Shown in pieces: positions 26,521-35,907 of a stretch of 64,000 bases of DNA. The notes below the pieces were generated by a model. That model was not told the DNA's origin. It did not search any database and saw only the letters and a list, made by a program, of their open reading frames with translations. Each line of letters opens with the position of its first letter. The stretch's first letter is position 1. Both the position numbers and the translations under genes were made by a program. The stretch is from Dickeya chrysanthemi NCPPB 402 (GTDB taxonomy: Bacteria; Pseudomonadota; Gammaproteobacteria; Enterobacterales; Enterobacteriaceae), in NCBI RefSeq assembly GCF_000406105.1, contig NZ_CM001974.1, positions 3,677,010 through 3,741,009 of the forward strand, read 5' to 3'.

Positions 26521-28248
26521 ATGATTTCAGGCATATTAGTATCACCGGGTATTGCTTTTGGTAAGGCGCTGCTACTGAAAGATGACGAAATTGTCGTCAA
26601 CCGGAAAAAAATCTCTGCAGACCAGGTCGAGAAGGAAATCGAGCTTTTCCTGACCGGCCGCGCCAAAGCGTCACAGCAACTGGAAGCCATCAAGCAAAAA
26701 GCCGCTGAAACGCTGGGGCCAGAGAAAGAAGCCATCTTCGAAGGGCACATCATGCTGTTGGAAGATGAGGAATTCGAGCAGGAAATCATCTCCCTGATTA
26801 AAGACGAGCATGCGTCTGCGGACGCGGCGGCGTTTTCCGTCATCGAGACCCAGGCGAAAGCGCTGGAAGAACTGGATGATGAATACCTGAAAGAGCGCGC
26901 CGCAGACATGCGCGATATCGGCAAGCGCCTGCTGAAGAACATCCTGGGCCTGCATATCGTTGATCTGGGCGACATTCAGGACGAAGCGATCCTGATAGCC
27001 AAAGATCTGACCCCGTCTGAAACCGCACAGTTAAACCTGAAAAAAGTGCTGGGTTTCATTACCGATATCGGCGGCCGTACCTCCCATACCTCGATCATGG
27101 CGCGCTCGCTGGAACTGCCCGCCATCGTGGGTACTACCGACGCCACCCAAAAAATCAAGAATGGCGATTTCATCATTCTGGATGGGGTGAACAACAAGAT
27201 TTATCAAAATCCTGATCAGGCGACGATTGACCAGCTCAAAGCCGTTCAGGAGCAGTACAACACCGAAAAATACGAGCTCGCCAAACTCAAAGATCTGCCT
27301 GCCATCTCGCTGGATGGTCATCAGGTTGAAGTGTGCGCCAACATCGGTACCGTGCGCGATATCGCAGGGGCTGAACGTAACGGTGCCGAAGGCGTGGGTC
27401 TGTATCGCACCGAGTTCCTGTTCATGGACCGCGATGCCCTGCCGACCGAAGAAGAGCAGTTCCAGGCGTACAAAGCCGTCGCCGAAGCGATGGGCGCTCA
27501 GGCCGTGATCGTGCGTACCATGGACATCGGCGGCGACAAAGACCTGCCGTACATGAATTTGCCGAAAGAAGAGAACCCGTTCCTCGGCTGGCGCGCGATT
27601 CGTATCTGCCTCGATCGCAAAGAGATTCTGCATTCGCAGTTGCGCGCTATTCTGCGTGCCTCCGCGTTCGGCAAACTGCGCATCATGTTCCCGATGATCA
27701 TCTCGGTAGAAGAAGTGCGTACGCTGAAAGCCGAACTGGAGATGCTCAAAGCCCAGTTGCGTGCCGAAAACAAAACATTTGATGAAACCATCGAAGTCGG
27801 CGTGATGGTGGAAACCCCGGCCGCGGCGGCCATCGCCCATCACCTGGCGAAGGAAGTTGACTTCTTTAGTATTGGGACAAATGACTTAACCCAGTATACT
27901 CTGGCGGTAGATCGTGGGAACGAGCTGATTTCTCATCTCTATAACCCGATGTCTCCGGCCGTGTTGACCTTGATTAAGCAGGTAATCGACGCTTCCCATG
28001 CCGAAGGCAAATGGACCGGCATGTGCGGTGAACTGGCAGGTGATGAACGTGCTACACTACTGCTGCTGGGAATGGGTCTGGATGAGTTCAGCATGAGTGC
28101 CATCTCGATTCCTCGCATCAAGAAAATTATTCGCAATGCCAACTACGAAGATGCGAAAGCGCTGGCGGAGCAGGCATTAGCCAAGCCGACAGCAGAAGAG
28201 TTAAGCAGTCTGGTAAGCCGGTTCATTAAAGAAAAGACGCTTTGCTGA
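26521..28248 (+). CDS. ptsI: PTS enzyme I (phosphoenolpyruvate-protein phosphotransferase)
   Basis: 575 residues, the E. coli length. The phosphorylated histidine lies in [21 protein letters not shown], and the PEP-binding C-terminal barrel carries [15 protein letters not shown] and the C-terminal [27 protein letters not shown] with the active Cys. It starts the PTS phosphate relay by taking phosphate from PEP. AAGGTAGGG precedes the start; 47 bases separate it from ptsH. Confidence 0.97.
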   Translation: MISGILVSPGIAFGKALLLKDDEIVVNRKKISADQVEKEIELFLTGRAKASQQLEAIKQKAAETLGPEKEAIFEGHIMLLEDEEFEQEIISLIKDEHASADAAAFSVIETQAKALEELDDEYLKERAADMRDIGKRLLKNILGLHIVDLGDIQDEAILIAKDLTPSETAQLNLKKVLGFITDIGGRTSHTSIMARSLELPAIVGTTDATQKIKNGDFIILDGVNNKIYQNPDQATIDQLKAVQEQYNTEKYELAKLKDLPAISLDGHQVEVCANIGTVRDIAGAERNGAEGVGLYRTEFLFMDRDALPTEEEQFQAYKAVAEAMGAQAVIVRTMDIGGDKDLPYMNLPKEENPFLGWRAIRICLDRKEILHSQLRAILRASAFGKLRIMFPMIISVEEVRTLKAELEMLKAQLRAENKTFDETIEVGVMVETPAAAAIAHHLAKEVDFFSIGTNDLTQYTLAVDRGNELISHLYNPMSPAVLTLIKQVIDASHAEGKWTGMCGELAGDERATLLLLGMGLDEFSMSAISIPRIKKIIRNANYEDAKALAEQALAKPTAEELSSLVSRFIKEKTLC

Positions 28249-28289
28249 TACCGCTGTGCTGACCCAATATTAATGCTTAGGAGAAAATC

Positions 28290-28799
28290 ATGGGTTTGTT
28301 CGATAAACTGAAATCTCTGGTTTCTGACGACAAGAAAGAAACCGGCAGCATCGAAATCATTGCCCCGTTATCTGGCGAAATCGTCAATATCGAAGACGTG
28401 CCTGATGTCGTCTTTGCTGAGAAGATCGTTGGCGATGGTATCGCTATCAAACCTAGCGGTAACAAGATGGTTGCACCCGTAGACGGCACCATTGGTAAAA
28501 TCTTCGAAACCAACCATGCGTTTTCTATCGAATCAGACACGGGCATTGAGCTGTTCGTTCACTTCGGTATTGATACCGTTGAACTGAAAGGCGAAGGCTT
28601 TAAGCGTATCGCCGAAGAAGGGCAACGCGTCAAAAAAGGCGATGTGGTGATCGAGTTTGATTTGCCGTTGCTGGAAGAGAAAGCCAAGTCCACTCTGACT
28701 CCGGTCGTGATCTCTAACATGGATGAGATCAAAGAGCTGATCAAACTGAACGGCACCGTAGTCGTTGGGGAAACCCCGGTTATCCGCATCAAGAAGTAA
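28290..28799 (+). CDS. crr: Glucose-specific PTS enzyme IIA
   Basis: 169 residues, as in E. coli. It begins [16 protein letters not shown], the N-terminal amphipathic helix, and the phosphorylated histidine lies in [11 protein letters not shown]; the second active-site His lies in [10 protein letters not shown]. It feeds glucose transport and regulates adenylate cyclase and inducer exclusion. Strong ribosome site AGGAGAAA. Third gene of the operon. Confidence 0.97.
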   Translation: MGLFDKLKSLVSDDKKETGSIEIIAPLSGEIVNIEDVPDVVFAEKIVGDGIAIKPSGNKMVAPVDGTIGKIFETNHAFSIESDTGIELFVHFGIDTVELKGEGFKRIAEEGQRVKKGDVVIEFDLPLLEEKAKSTLTPVVISNMDEIKELIKLNGTVVVGETPVIRIKK

Positions 28800-28853
28800 G
28801 CGAATCTCATGCACCTGTAGGTGCAATGCGTAACGCATTAATCCTTTAAGAAC

Positions 28854-28886
28854 GCCGCGACAAATAAATGTTGCGGCTTCTTTTTT
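28854..28886 (+). terminator. Rho-independent terminator of the pts operon
   Basis: GCCGCGACA and TGTTGCGGC pair with one wobble around AATAAA, followed by TTCTTTTTT. Confidence 0.88.
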
Positions 28887-28978
28887 GCGGCTTGTTTTAT
28901 AGCTGTATCTTGCTCATTTAGTCCTAGAGACTATCCCAGTAGGCGTTATTGGCGCAGCCAGTTTGGACTCGGGAAGCC

Positions 28979-29539
28979 CTAATGAGATAGGCTCTTAGGT
29001 TCGGAGACTGAGTCGTCCTCCAAACGCGTCGTAGTATCGCCCTCATATCGGCGATTGGTGTGAGAAAGTCGCCAGCGCACCAAATCATCCGCACCTGGCC
29101 CTTCTTCAAAGGCAATATCCTCACCGCTTAGCAGCTCACCGGTGTTCTGATCGATGAAGCTCCACCGCACATCGGCACCGGTTTTTCGATTCACGAATTT
29201 TAACGGCGGCGCTGAAGCGCCGGATAGACCCAAGCGATCCCCAATCTGAGAGAGCATCACCATGATCGGTGCAAGTTGCCGACCATGCGGAGTTAAGAGG
29301 TATTCAAATCGTTCAGGATTGACTTGATAGCGCCGCCGCTCAACCAGACCATTGGCCTCGAGGTGTTTGAGTCGGTTGCTCAGTGTCGCATTGGTGACGC
29401 CGGATGATTGACGTAGCTCGTCATATCGGCTGATGCCGAAGACAAGATCACGCAGGATCAACAGCCCCCAACGATCGCCAATTGCGGCCATAACGCCGGC
29501 AATTGAACACACCATCCCATCAAAACTTTTCGATCGCAT
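28979..29539 (-). CDS. HxlR family winged-helix regulator
   Basis: 186 residues. The HxlR DNA-binding domain spans about 10-105 (CSIAGVMAAIGDRWGLLILRDLVFG, FDELRQSSGVTNATLSNRLKHLEANGLVERRRY-like pattern) with a C-terminal extension of about 80 residues. I start at the ATG at 29539, where AGGG stands upstream; the longer start at 29569 runs into an ERIC fragment and has no ribosome site. Members often answer to electrophiles or oxidants through a cysteine; one cysteine (Cys11 region, VCSIAG) is near the N-terminus. It is divergent from the Tat-exported crotonase gene and probably controls it. Confidence 0.85.
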   Translation of the reverse strand: MRSKSFDGMVCSIAGVMAAIGDRWGLLILRDLVFGISRYDELRQSSGVTNATLSNRLKHLEANGLVERRRYQVNPERFEYLLTPHGRQLAPIMVMLSQIGDRLGLSGASAPPLKFVNRKTGADVRWSFIDQNTGELLSGEDIAFEEGPGADDLVRWRLSHTNRRYEGDTTTRLEDDSVSEPKSLSH

Positions 29540-29582
29540 AAGCCCTATCCCCAATCCGGCACCTTGCATAAACCATTAATTA

Positions 29583-29611
29583 TATACCCGTCATACTTCA
29601 AGTTGCAGGTG
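29583..29611. repeat. ERIC terminal fragment
   Basis: TATACCCGTCATACTTCAAG and the following TTGCAGGTG equal one end of the ERIC consensus; the rest of the element is missing. Confidence 0.8.
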
Positions 29612-30018
29612 TGATCACCGCAGATCCAGCATTCGGGCAGGTGCTTGCGCGGCCACTCACTCTTATTATAAGATTGACTATGCGCACTGATGCTTCGGCA
29701 GGTTGAAGTCATAAAGTGATCCTGTCTCACCATGATCACGGCAACGCCCCAGACAGAGGCGTTCACACTTGCTGTCGCACAAGACGACCAACGTCATTCC
29801 CAGTCTCAGGACTACCTGGTGATTGTTTGCCATACGCCAGGGCTTTTTAATATTCGGGTTTACCTGTCAGCGTCATACGACGCGTCGACCGTCTGATGCT
29901 GTTCACCGGGTCACCGTCAGCATGTCACTGAGTGGATAGGCTGAACCCGGGCATTCGGTGGCGTTGTCAGTGTGATGTTGAGCGGGCACGGCAGGCAACC
30001 CAAACTGGAGCGTCATAA
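29612..30018. other. Gap between hxlR-type and crotonase genes, no gene recognised
   Basis: About 400 bases of mixed composition. Short frames on the minus strand are broken by stops and resemble no family I know; they could be remains of a lost gene. The ribosome site of the downstream gene (TGGAG) is at its end. Confidence 0.5.
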
Positions 30019-30984
30019 GTGGAAGAAAAACTTGATTTAACGCGCCGTACATTGATTAAGGCAACCGCTACCCTCGCCGCCGCCGTACCGACAATAGCGA
30101 TGGCGACATCCGCAGCACTTGGTGCAGAACAGACACCCTCCCCCGCGACAGAAACAGCGACGCAACCAACAACCCTCGCTGAAGTTCCGCCTGGGCCAAA
30201 CACAAAATTATCGATCGAACGCCGGGGGCAAGTGGTGTTATTGGGGCTCAATCGCCCTGCCATCCAAAACCGCATCGATCCTGAAACATTTCAGGCACTG
30301 GCAAGAGCCATATACGACTACGATCATGATCCCTCTCTGCGAGCGGCTATCTTATTCGGTCACGGCGACAATTTTTCTCGGGGTATTGATGTGGATGCCT
30401 ATAAAGCAACCGTCAATAACAACGGAAATATTCTGGCGGGCCTGACTCACGTCATCAGTCCGCTTAATTATGGCCCGATCCGGCGTTCCAAACCGCTCAT
30501 CGCCGCCGTGCACGGCGACACATGGAATATGGCTCACGAGCTCTTCTTGTCAGCAGATATCCGGGTTGCAGCAGCCAATACCAAGTTTGGTCAGGATGAA
30601 AACTCCCACGGACGTTTCCCCGGAGGAGGCTCAACCGTTCGATTCGTACGCGAGGCCGGCTGGGGCAATGCCATGCGATTCATGCTGACAGGGGACCATT
30701 GGGGAGCGGAGGATGCCTATCGCATGGGAATATTGCAAGAGATCGCCGAAACGCCCCAGGCAACGCTAGACAGAGCCATAGCTATCGCCAACAAAATCGC
30801 GGCATGCGGCCCAATCGGCATACAAACCACGCTGGCATCGGCGCATCTGGCCATTGATTCCAGTGAGGCCATAGCCTTCGCCCAACTCGGCGCACAGTAC
30901 AGCGCGCTTTATCGCACCAAGGATTTTATCGAAGGCATGGCTGCACAAGCCGAAGGCCGTCCCCCCCTATTTCATGGCCATTAA
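30019..30984 (+). CDS. Tat-exported crotonase-fold (enoyl-CoA hydratase-like) protein
   Basis: 321 residues from a GTG start with TGGAG eight bases before it. The N-terminus LTRRTLIKATATLAAAVPTI is a twin-arginine signal, with cleavage expected near AALGAEQ, and a P/T-rich linker leads to the crotonase domain (about 65-300). Both glutamates that act in enoyl-CoA hydratases are present (Glu174 in AHELFLSADI, Glu194 in FGQDENSHG), but the glycine run before the first reads WNMAH. The first oxyanion region is NFSRGIDVD. Export is odd because CoA thioesters are cytoplasmic; a different substrate is likely. Function unknown. Confidence 0.82.
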   Translation: MEEKLDLTRRTLIKATATLAAAVPTIAMATSAALGAEQTPSPATETATQPTTLAEVPPGPNTKLSIERRGQVVLLGLNRPAIQNRIDPETFQALARAIYDYDHDPSLRAAILFGHGDNFSRGIDVDAYKATVNNNGNILAGLTHVISPLNYGPIRRSKPLIAAVHGDTWNMAHELFLSADIRVAAANTKFGQDENSHGRFPGGGSTVRFVREAGWGNAMRFMLTGDHWGAEDAYRMGILQEIAETPQATLDRAIAIANKIAACGPIGIQTTLASAHLAIDSSEAIAFAQLGAQYSALYRTKDFIEGMAAQAEGRPPLFHGH

Positions 30985-31014
30985 TCAGGCGGTGAGTATC
31001 ACCGCCTGATTAAT
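30980..31014. terminator. Perfect 16-bp hairpin over the crotonase stop codon
   Basis: ATTAATCAGGCGGTGA and TCACCGCCTGATTAAT are exact complements with a GTA loop. The TAA stop lies inside the 5' arm. No T run follows; a second hairpin for the opposite strand (GACGCCAAA/TTTGGCGTC, 31022-31060) lies just beyond, next to the convergent sensor kinase gene. Confidence 0.65.
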
Positions 31015-31088
31015 GATTCAGGACGCCAAATCGCCACAGGGCAGCGGCTGTTTTGGCGTCAACTCGCTACAGGAATCAGTAAGCCAGG

Positions 31089-32486
31089 CTACTGCCAGCG
31101 AGGAATGCAGATATCGATCTGCAACCCGCCCTGCTCGCGGTTTTCCGCTTCAATACGGCCGCCATGCGCCACTACCGCCTTGCGAGCAATCGCCAGCCCC
31201 AGACCATAGCCTTTGCCCGACTGCGGCGAATCAATGCGCATGAAAGGGTCGAAAATACTGGAAAGCTTGCTTTCCTCCACGCCCGGCCCGCGATCCGCCA
31301 CGCCGATGCACCACTCTTTTTCATCCCGGGACAGCGTAACCAGCACCTGCTGACCACGCGAAGAGAAACGCAACGCATTGCGAACGATGTTATCCAGCGC
31401 ATGTCGCATCAGCTCCGCTGAGCCTTTGACGGTGTAATCGTCGTAATCGCCACTACTCAGCGCGATCTCCACCCCCGGCACCTGCGCTTCGTAACGTGCA
31501 TCGTTAACGACCGCGTTCACCAGCCCGAGCAAGTCGAAATACTCTTCGTTGTTGACTGCGTTGTTTTCGGCACGGGACAGCGTGAGCACTTCGCCGATCA
31601 TCTTATCCATCCGCTCCGCTTCACGCTCGATGCGTTGCAACGCGTTTTCCACGTTGTCTGGGTTCTGCCGCGCCAGCCCTATCGCCAGTTGCAGCCGGGC
31701 CAACGGCGATCGCAATTCGTGGGAAACGTCGTGCAGCAGTTGCTCGCGCGCACTGACCAATATCGACAAACGACCAACCATGGCGTCAAAATCGCGCGCC
31801 ACGTCGCCTATCTCATCATGGCGGCGACGCATCGACGGATAAAGCCGTACCGACAGGTCGCCCTGCGCAACCCGCTCGAAACTGGCCCGCAACCGGCTCA
31901 ATGGGCGCGCCAGATTCCAGGCCAGCATACCGCTGAACAACAAGCCGCCCAGTGCGCCGATCCAGATCATCGGCGGTGGCAAATGCAGGAAAAACGGCAG
32001 CGGTACCGGGACATCCTTCGGTATGACATCATGCCGCCAGCGAGTGGTATCGAAGCTAATCCGGTAGCGCTGCCCGTCGGGGCCTTCCACTACCTGCTTC
32101 GGTGCCTGCTCCAGTTGATCCGGTAATCCACCCGGCCCAATCCCCGGCGGTTCTGGCCGCTCAGGCGGTCCACCCGGCATCCCGATTCCCGGTAGCGAGG
32201 TATTCCCAGCCATATCGTCGTTATCGCCGATAATCGAAACGTTGATATAAACACGTTCGTTCTTCGGCCATTCACCCAGGGTACGCCCCAGCTCAGCCAT
32301 TCCCCCCTGACGCAGCGCCTGTGCCGCCAGCGCCATTTGCAACGACATAGTATGTTTTCCCTGACGCACTTCCGGCGGCTCGGGGTGTTCGCCGTAAAAT
32401 GAGAACCCTACCCACAATAGTTGTGAAATAACGAAGAATGTCAGCCACAAACCGAGCAGGATCTTCCAGAACAACCGTCCATGCAT
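31089..32486 (-). CDS. Sensor histidine kinase of the CpxA/EnvZ type
   Basis: 465 residues: membrane helix 1 (about 7-30), a periplasmic part of about 140 residues with a P/G/E-rich stretch (GMPGGPPERPEPPGIGPGG), helix 2, a HAMP domain (ARPLSRLRASFERVAQGDLSVRL), the dimerisation box with the phosphorylated His (LLHDVSHELRSPLARLQLAIG) and the ATPase domain with N-box DNIVRNALRFS, DRGPGV and GYGLGLAIARK. Starts two bases after the response regulator, so both are one operon. It borders the remains of macA/macB, suggesting that it once controlled that pump. Signal unknown. Confidence 0.88.
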   Translation of the reverse strand: MHGRLFWKILLGLWLTFFVISQLLWVGFSFYGEHPEPPEVRQGKHTMSLQMALAAQALRQGGMAELGRTLGEWPKNERVYINVSIIGDNDDMAGNTSLPGIGMPGGPPERPEPPGIGPGGLPDQLEQAPKQVVEGPDGQRYRISFDTTRWRHDVIPKDVPVPLPFFLHLPPPMIWIGALGGLLFSGMLAWNLARPLSRLRASFERVAQGDLSVRLYPSMRRRHDEIGDVARDFDAMVGRLSILVSAREQLLHDVSHELRSPLARLQLAIGLARQNPDNVENALQRIEREAERMDKMIGEVLTLSRAENNAVNNEEYFDLLGLVNAVVNDARYEAQVPGVEIALSSGDYDDYTVKGSAELMRHALDNIVRNALRFSSRGQQVLVTLSRDEKEWCIGVADRGPGVEESKLSSIFDPFMRIDSPQSGKGYGLGLAIARKAVVAHGGRIEAENREQGGLQIDICIPRWQ

Positions 32487-32488
32487 AA

Positions 32489-33169
32489 TTAACGGATCCG
32501 GTATCCGACGCTGCGCACCGTCTCGATGGTCAGGCTACATCCATCCAGCGCCGCCAGTTTTTGACGAATATTGCTGATGTGCACATCCACGCTGCGGTCA
32601 TACGCTTCACGGCGACGTCCCAGGCATTTCTCCGACAGTTCATCCTTGGTCACCACCCGTTCGGACGAGCGCATCAACAGCTCCAGAAGATTGAACTCCG
32701 ACGCAGTAAGATCAAACGCCTTGCCGCGCCACTCGCTGCTGCGGGCGGAAGGGCTGATCGCCAGCTCACCATAGTTTATCGTCCCGGCATCCTCGCTTTT
32801 TTCCACCTTGTCTTCATAACGACGCAACACCGCGCGCAGGCGCGCCACCAACTCACGTGGATAGCAGGGCTTCGGCACATAATCGTCTGCCCCCATTTCC
32901 AGCCCGATCACGCGATCAATATTGTCGCCCTTGGCCGTCAACATAATGATGGGAATCGAGCGGTTGCGGCGTACCTGTCGCAGAACGTCAATCCCGCTCA
33001 TGTCGGGCAACATAATGTCCAAAATCATCGCGGTGTACTGATCGGACATGGCGCCGTCTACCCCCTCCTTACCGGTCATTACCTGTGAAGTGCTGAACCC
33101 TTCCGCCGTGAGGTATTCACACAGCATGTGCCCCAGTTCAGCGTCATCGTCTACCAGTAAAATTTTCAT
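32489..33169 (-). CDS. OmpR/PhoB-family response regulator (CpxR-like)
   Basis: 226 residues. The receiver domain has the acidic pocket (LLVDDDAELG), the phosphorylated Asp in MILDIMLPDMSG and the Lys in KPCYP; the C-terminal winged helix reads FDLTASEFNLLELLMRSSERVVTKDELSEKCL and RSVDVHISNIRQKL. I start at 33169 (MKILLVDDD), with GGGAATGAAAG upstream; a reading from 33235 adds 22 residues. It works with the kinase that follows. Targets are not evident in the window except the decayed macAB genes upstream. Confidence 0.9.
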   Translation of the reverse strand: MKILLVDDDAELGHMLCEYLTAEGFSTSQVMTGKEGVDGAMSDQYTAMILDIMLPDMSGIDVLRQVRRNRSIPIIMLTAKGDNIDRVIGLEMGADDYVPKPCYPRELVARLRAVLRRYEDKVEKSEDAGTINYGELAISPSARSSEWRGKAFDLTASEFNLLELLMRSSERVVTKDELSEKCLGRRREAYDRSVDVHISNIRQKLAALDGCSLTIETVRSVGYRIR

Positions 33170-33379
33170 ACTTTCATTCCCATACATTGTTACCACTCCT
33201 ATTGTCAGGGCTGGTAGCAATCTGCGCAGCACCATTTACGGAATCCTTACCTTTTACTGTTCAAAACATAACTCATGCAAAGCCGGATGACGGGTATAAA
33301 TATACGCGGCCCCTGTTTCACTCTTCGCTCTACGCCGCATGTTTGTTTTGGTGATTTATTCAGTCAAGGATGCTTTCGT

Positions 33380-33640
33380 TTTGATGAAATTCCGCTTTCG
33401 ATCTCGCCGATAGCGGGAACGGTGGTCGCTCTGCCGGTCGAACAGGGGCAAACCGTTAACGCGGTGCAGAGCACGCCGACTATCGCTAAAGCTAAAGTCG
33501 CCACTTTCGATACTATGACCATTGAAGCCAAAATCTCGAAAGCCGACGTTATCAACGTCAGAACCGGCATGCCGGTGTGGTTTACTATTCTCGGCGCCCC
33601 GAATAAGTGTTATCAGGCGGTGCTGCACGCCATGAGCGCC
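33380..33640 (+). pseudogene. macA: Remnant of macA (periplasmic adaptor of the MacAB-TolC pump)
   Basis: About 80 residues (ISPIAGTVVALPVEQGQTVN ... TIEAKISKADVINVRTGMPVWFTILG) match the second lipoyl and beta-barrel part of MacA, which normally has about 370 residues. The signal sequence and coiled-coil hairpin before it and the C-terminal part after it are gone. The open frame 33275-33700 around it ends in unrelated sequence. Confidence 0.82.
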
Positions 33641-33704
33641 CAGCGGATACGTACCTTCTCTGACCATGCAGGGGATCATCATCGGCGTCGCCACCCGTAA
33701 ATAG

Positions 33705-33800
33705 TTCGGCTTCGGCGTCATGAACATCATGCTGGTGTCGGTAACTGACCGTACGTGGGAGATCGGCGTGCGTATGGCCGTCGGCGCGCCGCTGGCGGGC
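33705..33800 (+). pseudogene. macB: Remnant of macB (ATPase/permease of the MacAB-TolC pump)
   Basis: [29 protein letters not shown] matches the conserved segment after the second membrane helix of MacB (usual [28 protein letters not shown]). Only about 32 of some 650 residues survive. It follows the macA remnant in the original gene order, so a large internal deletion removed most of both genes. Confidence 0.82.
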
Positions 33801-33803
33801 GCG

Positions 33804-34685
33804 TCAGCCAAACACGCCGGTAGACAGATAACGATCGCCGCGGTCGCACACTACGGTAACGATCAGACTGCCGGGCTGTTCGGCGGCAACGCGCAACGCC
33901 CCCGCTACCGCACCGCCGGAGCTGACGCCGCAGAATACCCCTTCCATCCGCGCCAGTTGCTGCATGGTCGTTTCCGCCTCCTGCTGCGACATATCCATAA
34001 TCCGGTCCACCAGTTGCGGCTGAAAGATACCCGGCAGATAATCCGGCGACCAGCGGCGGATCCCCGGTATCTGGCTACCGTCTTGCGGTTGCAGGCCAAC
34101 GGTACAGACCGTATCGCTCTGGCTTTTCAGGTAGCGGCTCACACCGGTGATAGTGCCGGTGGTGCCCATGCAGGAGACAAAATGGGTGAGCCGGCCCTGC
34201 GTTTGTCGCCAGATTTCCGGGCCGGTGGTGGTGAAGTGCGCCAGCGGATTGTCCGGGTTGTTGAACTGGTCGAGCAGTTTGCCCTCGCCCGCCTGCGCCA
34301 TCTGCCGGGCCAGATCACGCGCGCCCTCCATCCCTTGTTGTTGGTTGACCAGCAGCAGCTGCGCACCGTAGGCACGCATTGAGGCTTGCCGTTCCAGACT
34401 CATATTTTCCGGCATCAGCAGCTTCAAACGGTATCCTTTCATGGCGGCGACCATCGCCAGCGCAATACCGGTATTACCGCTGGTGGCTTCAATTAACGTA
34501 TCGCCCGGCGCAATCTCGCCCCGACGCTCCGCCTGCCGGATCATCGACAACGCCGCCCGATCCTTCACCGAACCGGCCGGGTTATTGCCCTCCAGCTTCA
34601 GCCAGATTTCGCTGCCGGTATGCGCAGCCAGACGTTGTAATTTAATCAGCGGCGTATTGCCGATGCAGTGTTCAAGCGAGGTCAC
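33804..34685 (-). CDS. cysM: Cysteine synthase B, C-terminus shortened
   Basis: 293 residues from a GTG start (MTSLEHCIGNTPLIKLQRL). PLP-lysine in NPAGSVKDRAA, substrate loop [19 protein letters not shown], phosphate loop GTTGTITGVSRY. It uses thiosulfate as well as sulfide. E. coli CysM has 303 residues and ends about ten residues after YLSTGVFG; here the stop comes directly after that motif, exactly where the macB remnant begins, so the deletion that removed macAB probably also clipped cysM. The sulfate/thiosulfate transport genes that precede cysM in E. coli are absent. Confidence 0.92.
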   Translation of the reverse strand: MTSLEHCIGNTPLIKLQRLAAHTGSEIWLKLEGNNPAGSVKDRAALSMIRQAERRGEIAPGDTLIEATSGNTGIALAMVAAMKGYRLKLLMPENMSLERQASMRAYGAQLLLVNQQQGMEGARDLARQMAQAGEGKLLDQFNNPDNPLAHFTTTGPEIWRQTQGRLTHFVSCMGTTGTITGVSRYLKSQSDTVCTVGLQPQDGSQIPGIRRWSPDYLPGIFQPQLVDRIMDMSQQEAETTMQQLARMEGVFCGVSSGGAVAGALRVAAEQPGSLIVTVVCDRGDRYLSTGVFG

Positions 34686-34716
34686 ATTCTTCTCTCCGCA
34701 CGACGCCGGGCGTCAC

Positions 34717-34748
34717 CAAAAAAACAGGCACCGCGGTGCAGTGCCTGT
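34717..34748 (-). terminator. Rho-independent terminator of yfeX
   Basis: On the minus strand ACAGGCAC and GTGCCTGT pair around a nine-base loop and are followed by T7. It separates yfeX from cysM, which lies on the same strand. Confidence 0.85.
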
Positions 34749-34773
34749 CTGTCTGTAGCTAAACCGGATTCTG

Positions 34774-35673
34774 TTATAGCGATAGCAAACGATCAAGCGA
34801 CGGCGCGAAGAAGTAACTGCCGCTGACGGCGCGGGTAAAGCGCAGCATATCGTCGCGTTTGCCGTCACGATCGCCGAACATACTTAGCAATTGCTGTTCA
34901 ATGTTGTAAAGACGGGCGCAATACGCCGCGAAATACAAACCGTGTTTACCGCTGGCGGTGCCGTAAGGCAGGCTCTGACGCAGGATTTTCAAGCCTTTGC
35001 CGTCTTCTTTAAGATCAACCCGACTCAAATGCGAGGTCACCGGCCGCGACTCAGACGACAGCTCTTCATTGTCTTGCTTGGTGCGGCCGATCATCTGCTC
35101 TTGCTGTTCCACACTGATGCGATTCAACTGGCGCAGATTGTGCTCCCAGCGCTGAACAAACACGTAACTGCCGCCTTCTCCCGCCTCGCCATCCGGGATG
35201 ATGGCGACACCATGTCGGGCATCGCCCTGCGGATTTTCAGTGCCATCGACAAAACCGCTCAAATCGCGATCTTCAACCCAACGAAAACCGTGGGTTTCCT
35301 CTTCGATGTTGATGGTATTGCCGAACGACGCCAACACCGCCTGCGCCAGCGAAAAGTTGACGTCATGGCGCAGCGACTGGATATGAATCAGCATGTCGCG
35401 CTGCGTTGCCGGCGCCAACCCGTTACCCAGCGGTGTGAAGGGTTTGAGCTCCTGCGCGCTGTGGTCGCAATCCAGCTCGCACCAAACGTCATAGCCAAAA
35501 GCAATCACCGCACCGAGCCCCGCATCGGGGAAACGTTGCTGCAACTCGCTCAGCGCCTGGCAAAACTTCTTGCACCCCTGGCGGATGGCATCAAATTCAC
35601 CCTGTACCATAGCCTCCATGAAAATGGCAAAACGGCGATGCTCCAGCAAAATACCGCTTTGAATTTGTGTCAT
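34774..35673 (-). CDS. yfeX: Dye-decolourising (DyP-type) heme peroxidase YfeX
   Basis: 299 residues, the same as E. coli YfeX, with [15 protein letters not shown], the DyP motif [13 protein letters not shown] with the catalytic Asp, and the heme-binding His in the [23 protein letters not shown] region. It is a cytoplasmic peroxidase linked to heme and porphyrinogen oxidation. The start at 35673 has GAGGAAG seven bases upstream; the frame is open 14 codons further without support. Another heme-related gene, hemF, lies at 50.1 kb as in the E. coli order. Confidence 0.94.
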   Translation of the reverse strand: MTQIQSGILLEHRRFAIFMEAMVQGEFDAIRQGCKKFCQALSELQQRFPDAGLGAVIAFGYDVWCELDCDHSAQELKPFTPLGNGLAPATQRDMLIHIQSLRHDVNFSLAQAVLASFGNTINIEEETHGFRWVEDRDLSGFVDGTENPQGDARHGVAIIPDGEAGEGGSYVFVQRWEHNLRQLNRISVEQQEQMIGRTKQDNEELSSESRPVTSHLSRVDLKEDGKGLKILRQSLPYGTASGKHGLYFAAYCARLYNIEQQLLSMFGDRDGKRDDMLRFTRAVSGSYFFAPSLDRLLSL

Positions 35674-35907
35674 CTGTTGCTTCCTCACTCGGTGCAGTTT
35701 TTTCCACCCCGGCAATGATGCCGGGCTGCTATCTCAATGCTGCGATATCAATAAAAACGCGAGGCGTGGTCACCACGCCCCAATTGGATTCACATGATAT
35801 CAAACGATGTTGACGATAACAGGATAACCTTACCAATAAAGGTGGAAAGCGCAGGCGACTGTTTTGGCAACGCCTGAGTAACCGGATACAAGCTTACCTG
35901 CAGCACA

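Noticed and set aside
33275..33700. An intact 141-residue gene
   Set aside because: Only the middle matches a family (MacA); both ends are unrelated and the start has no ribosome site, so it is a remnant.
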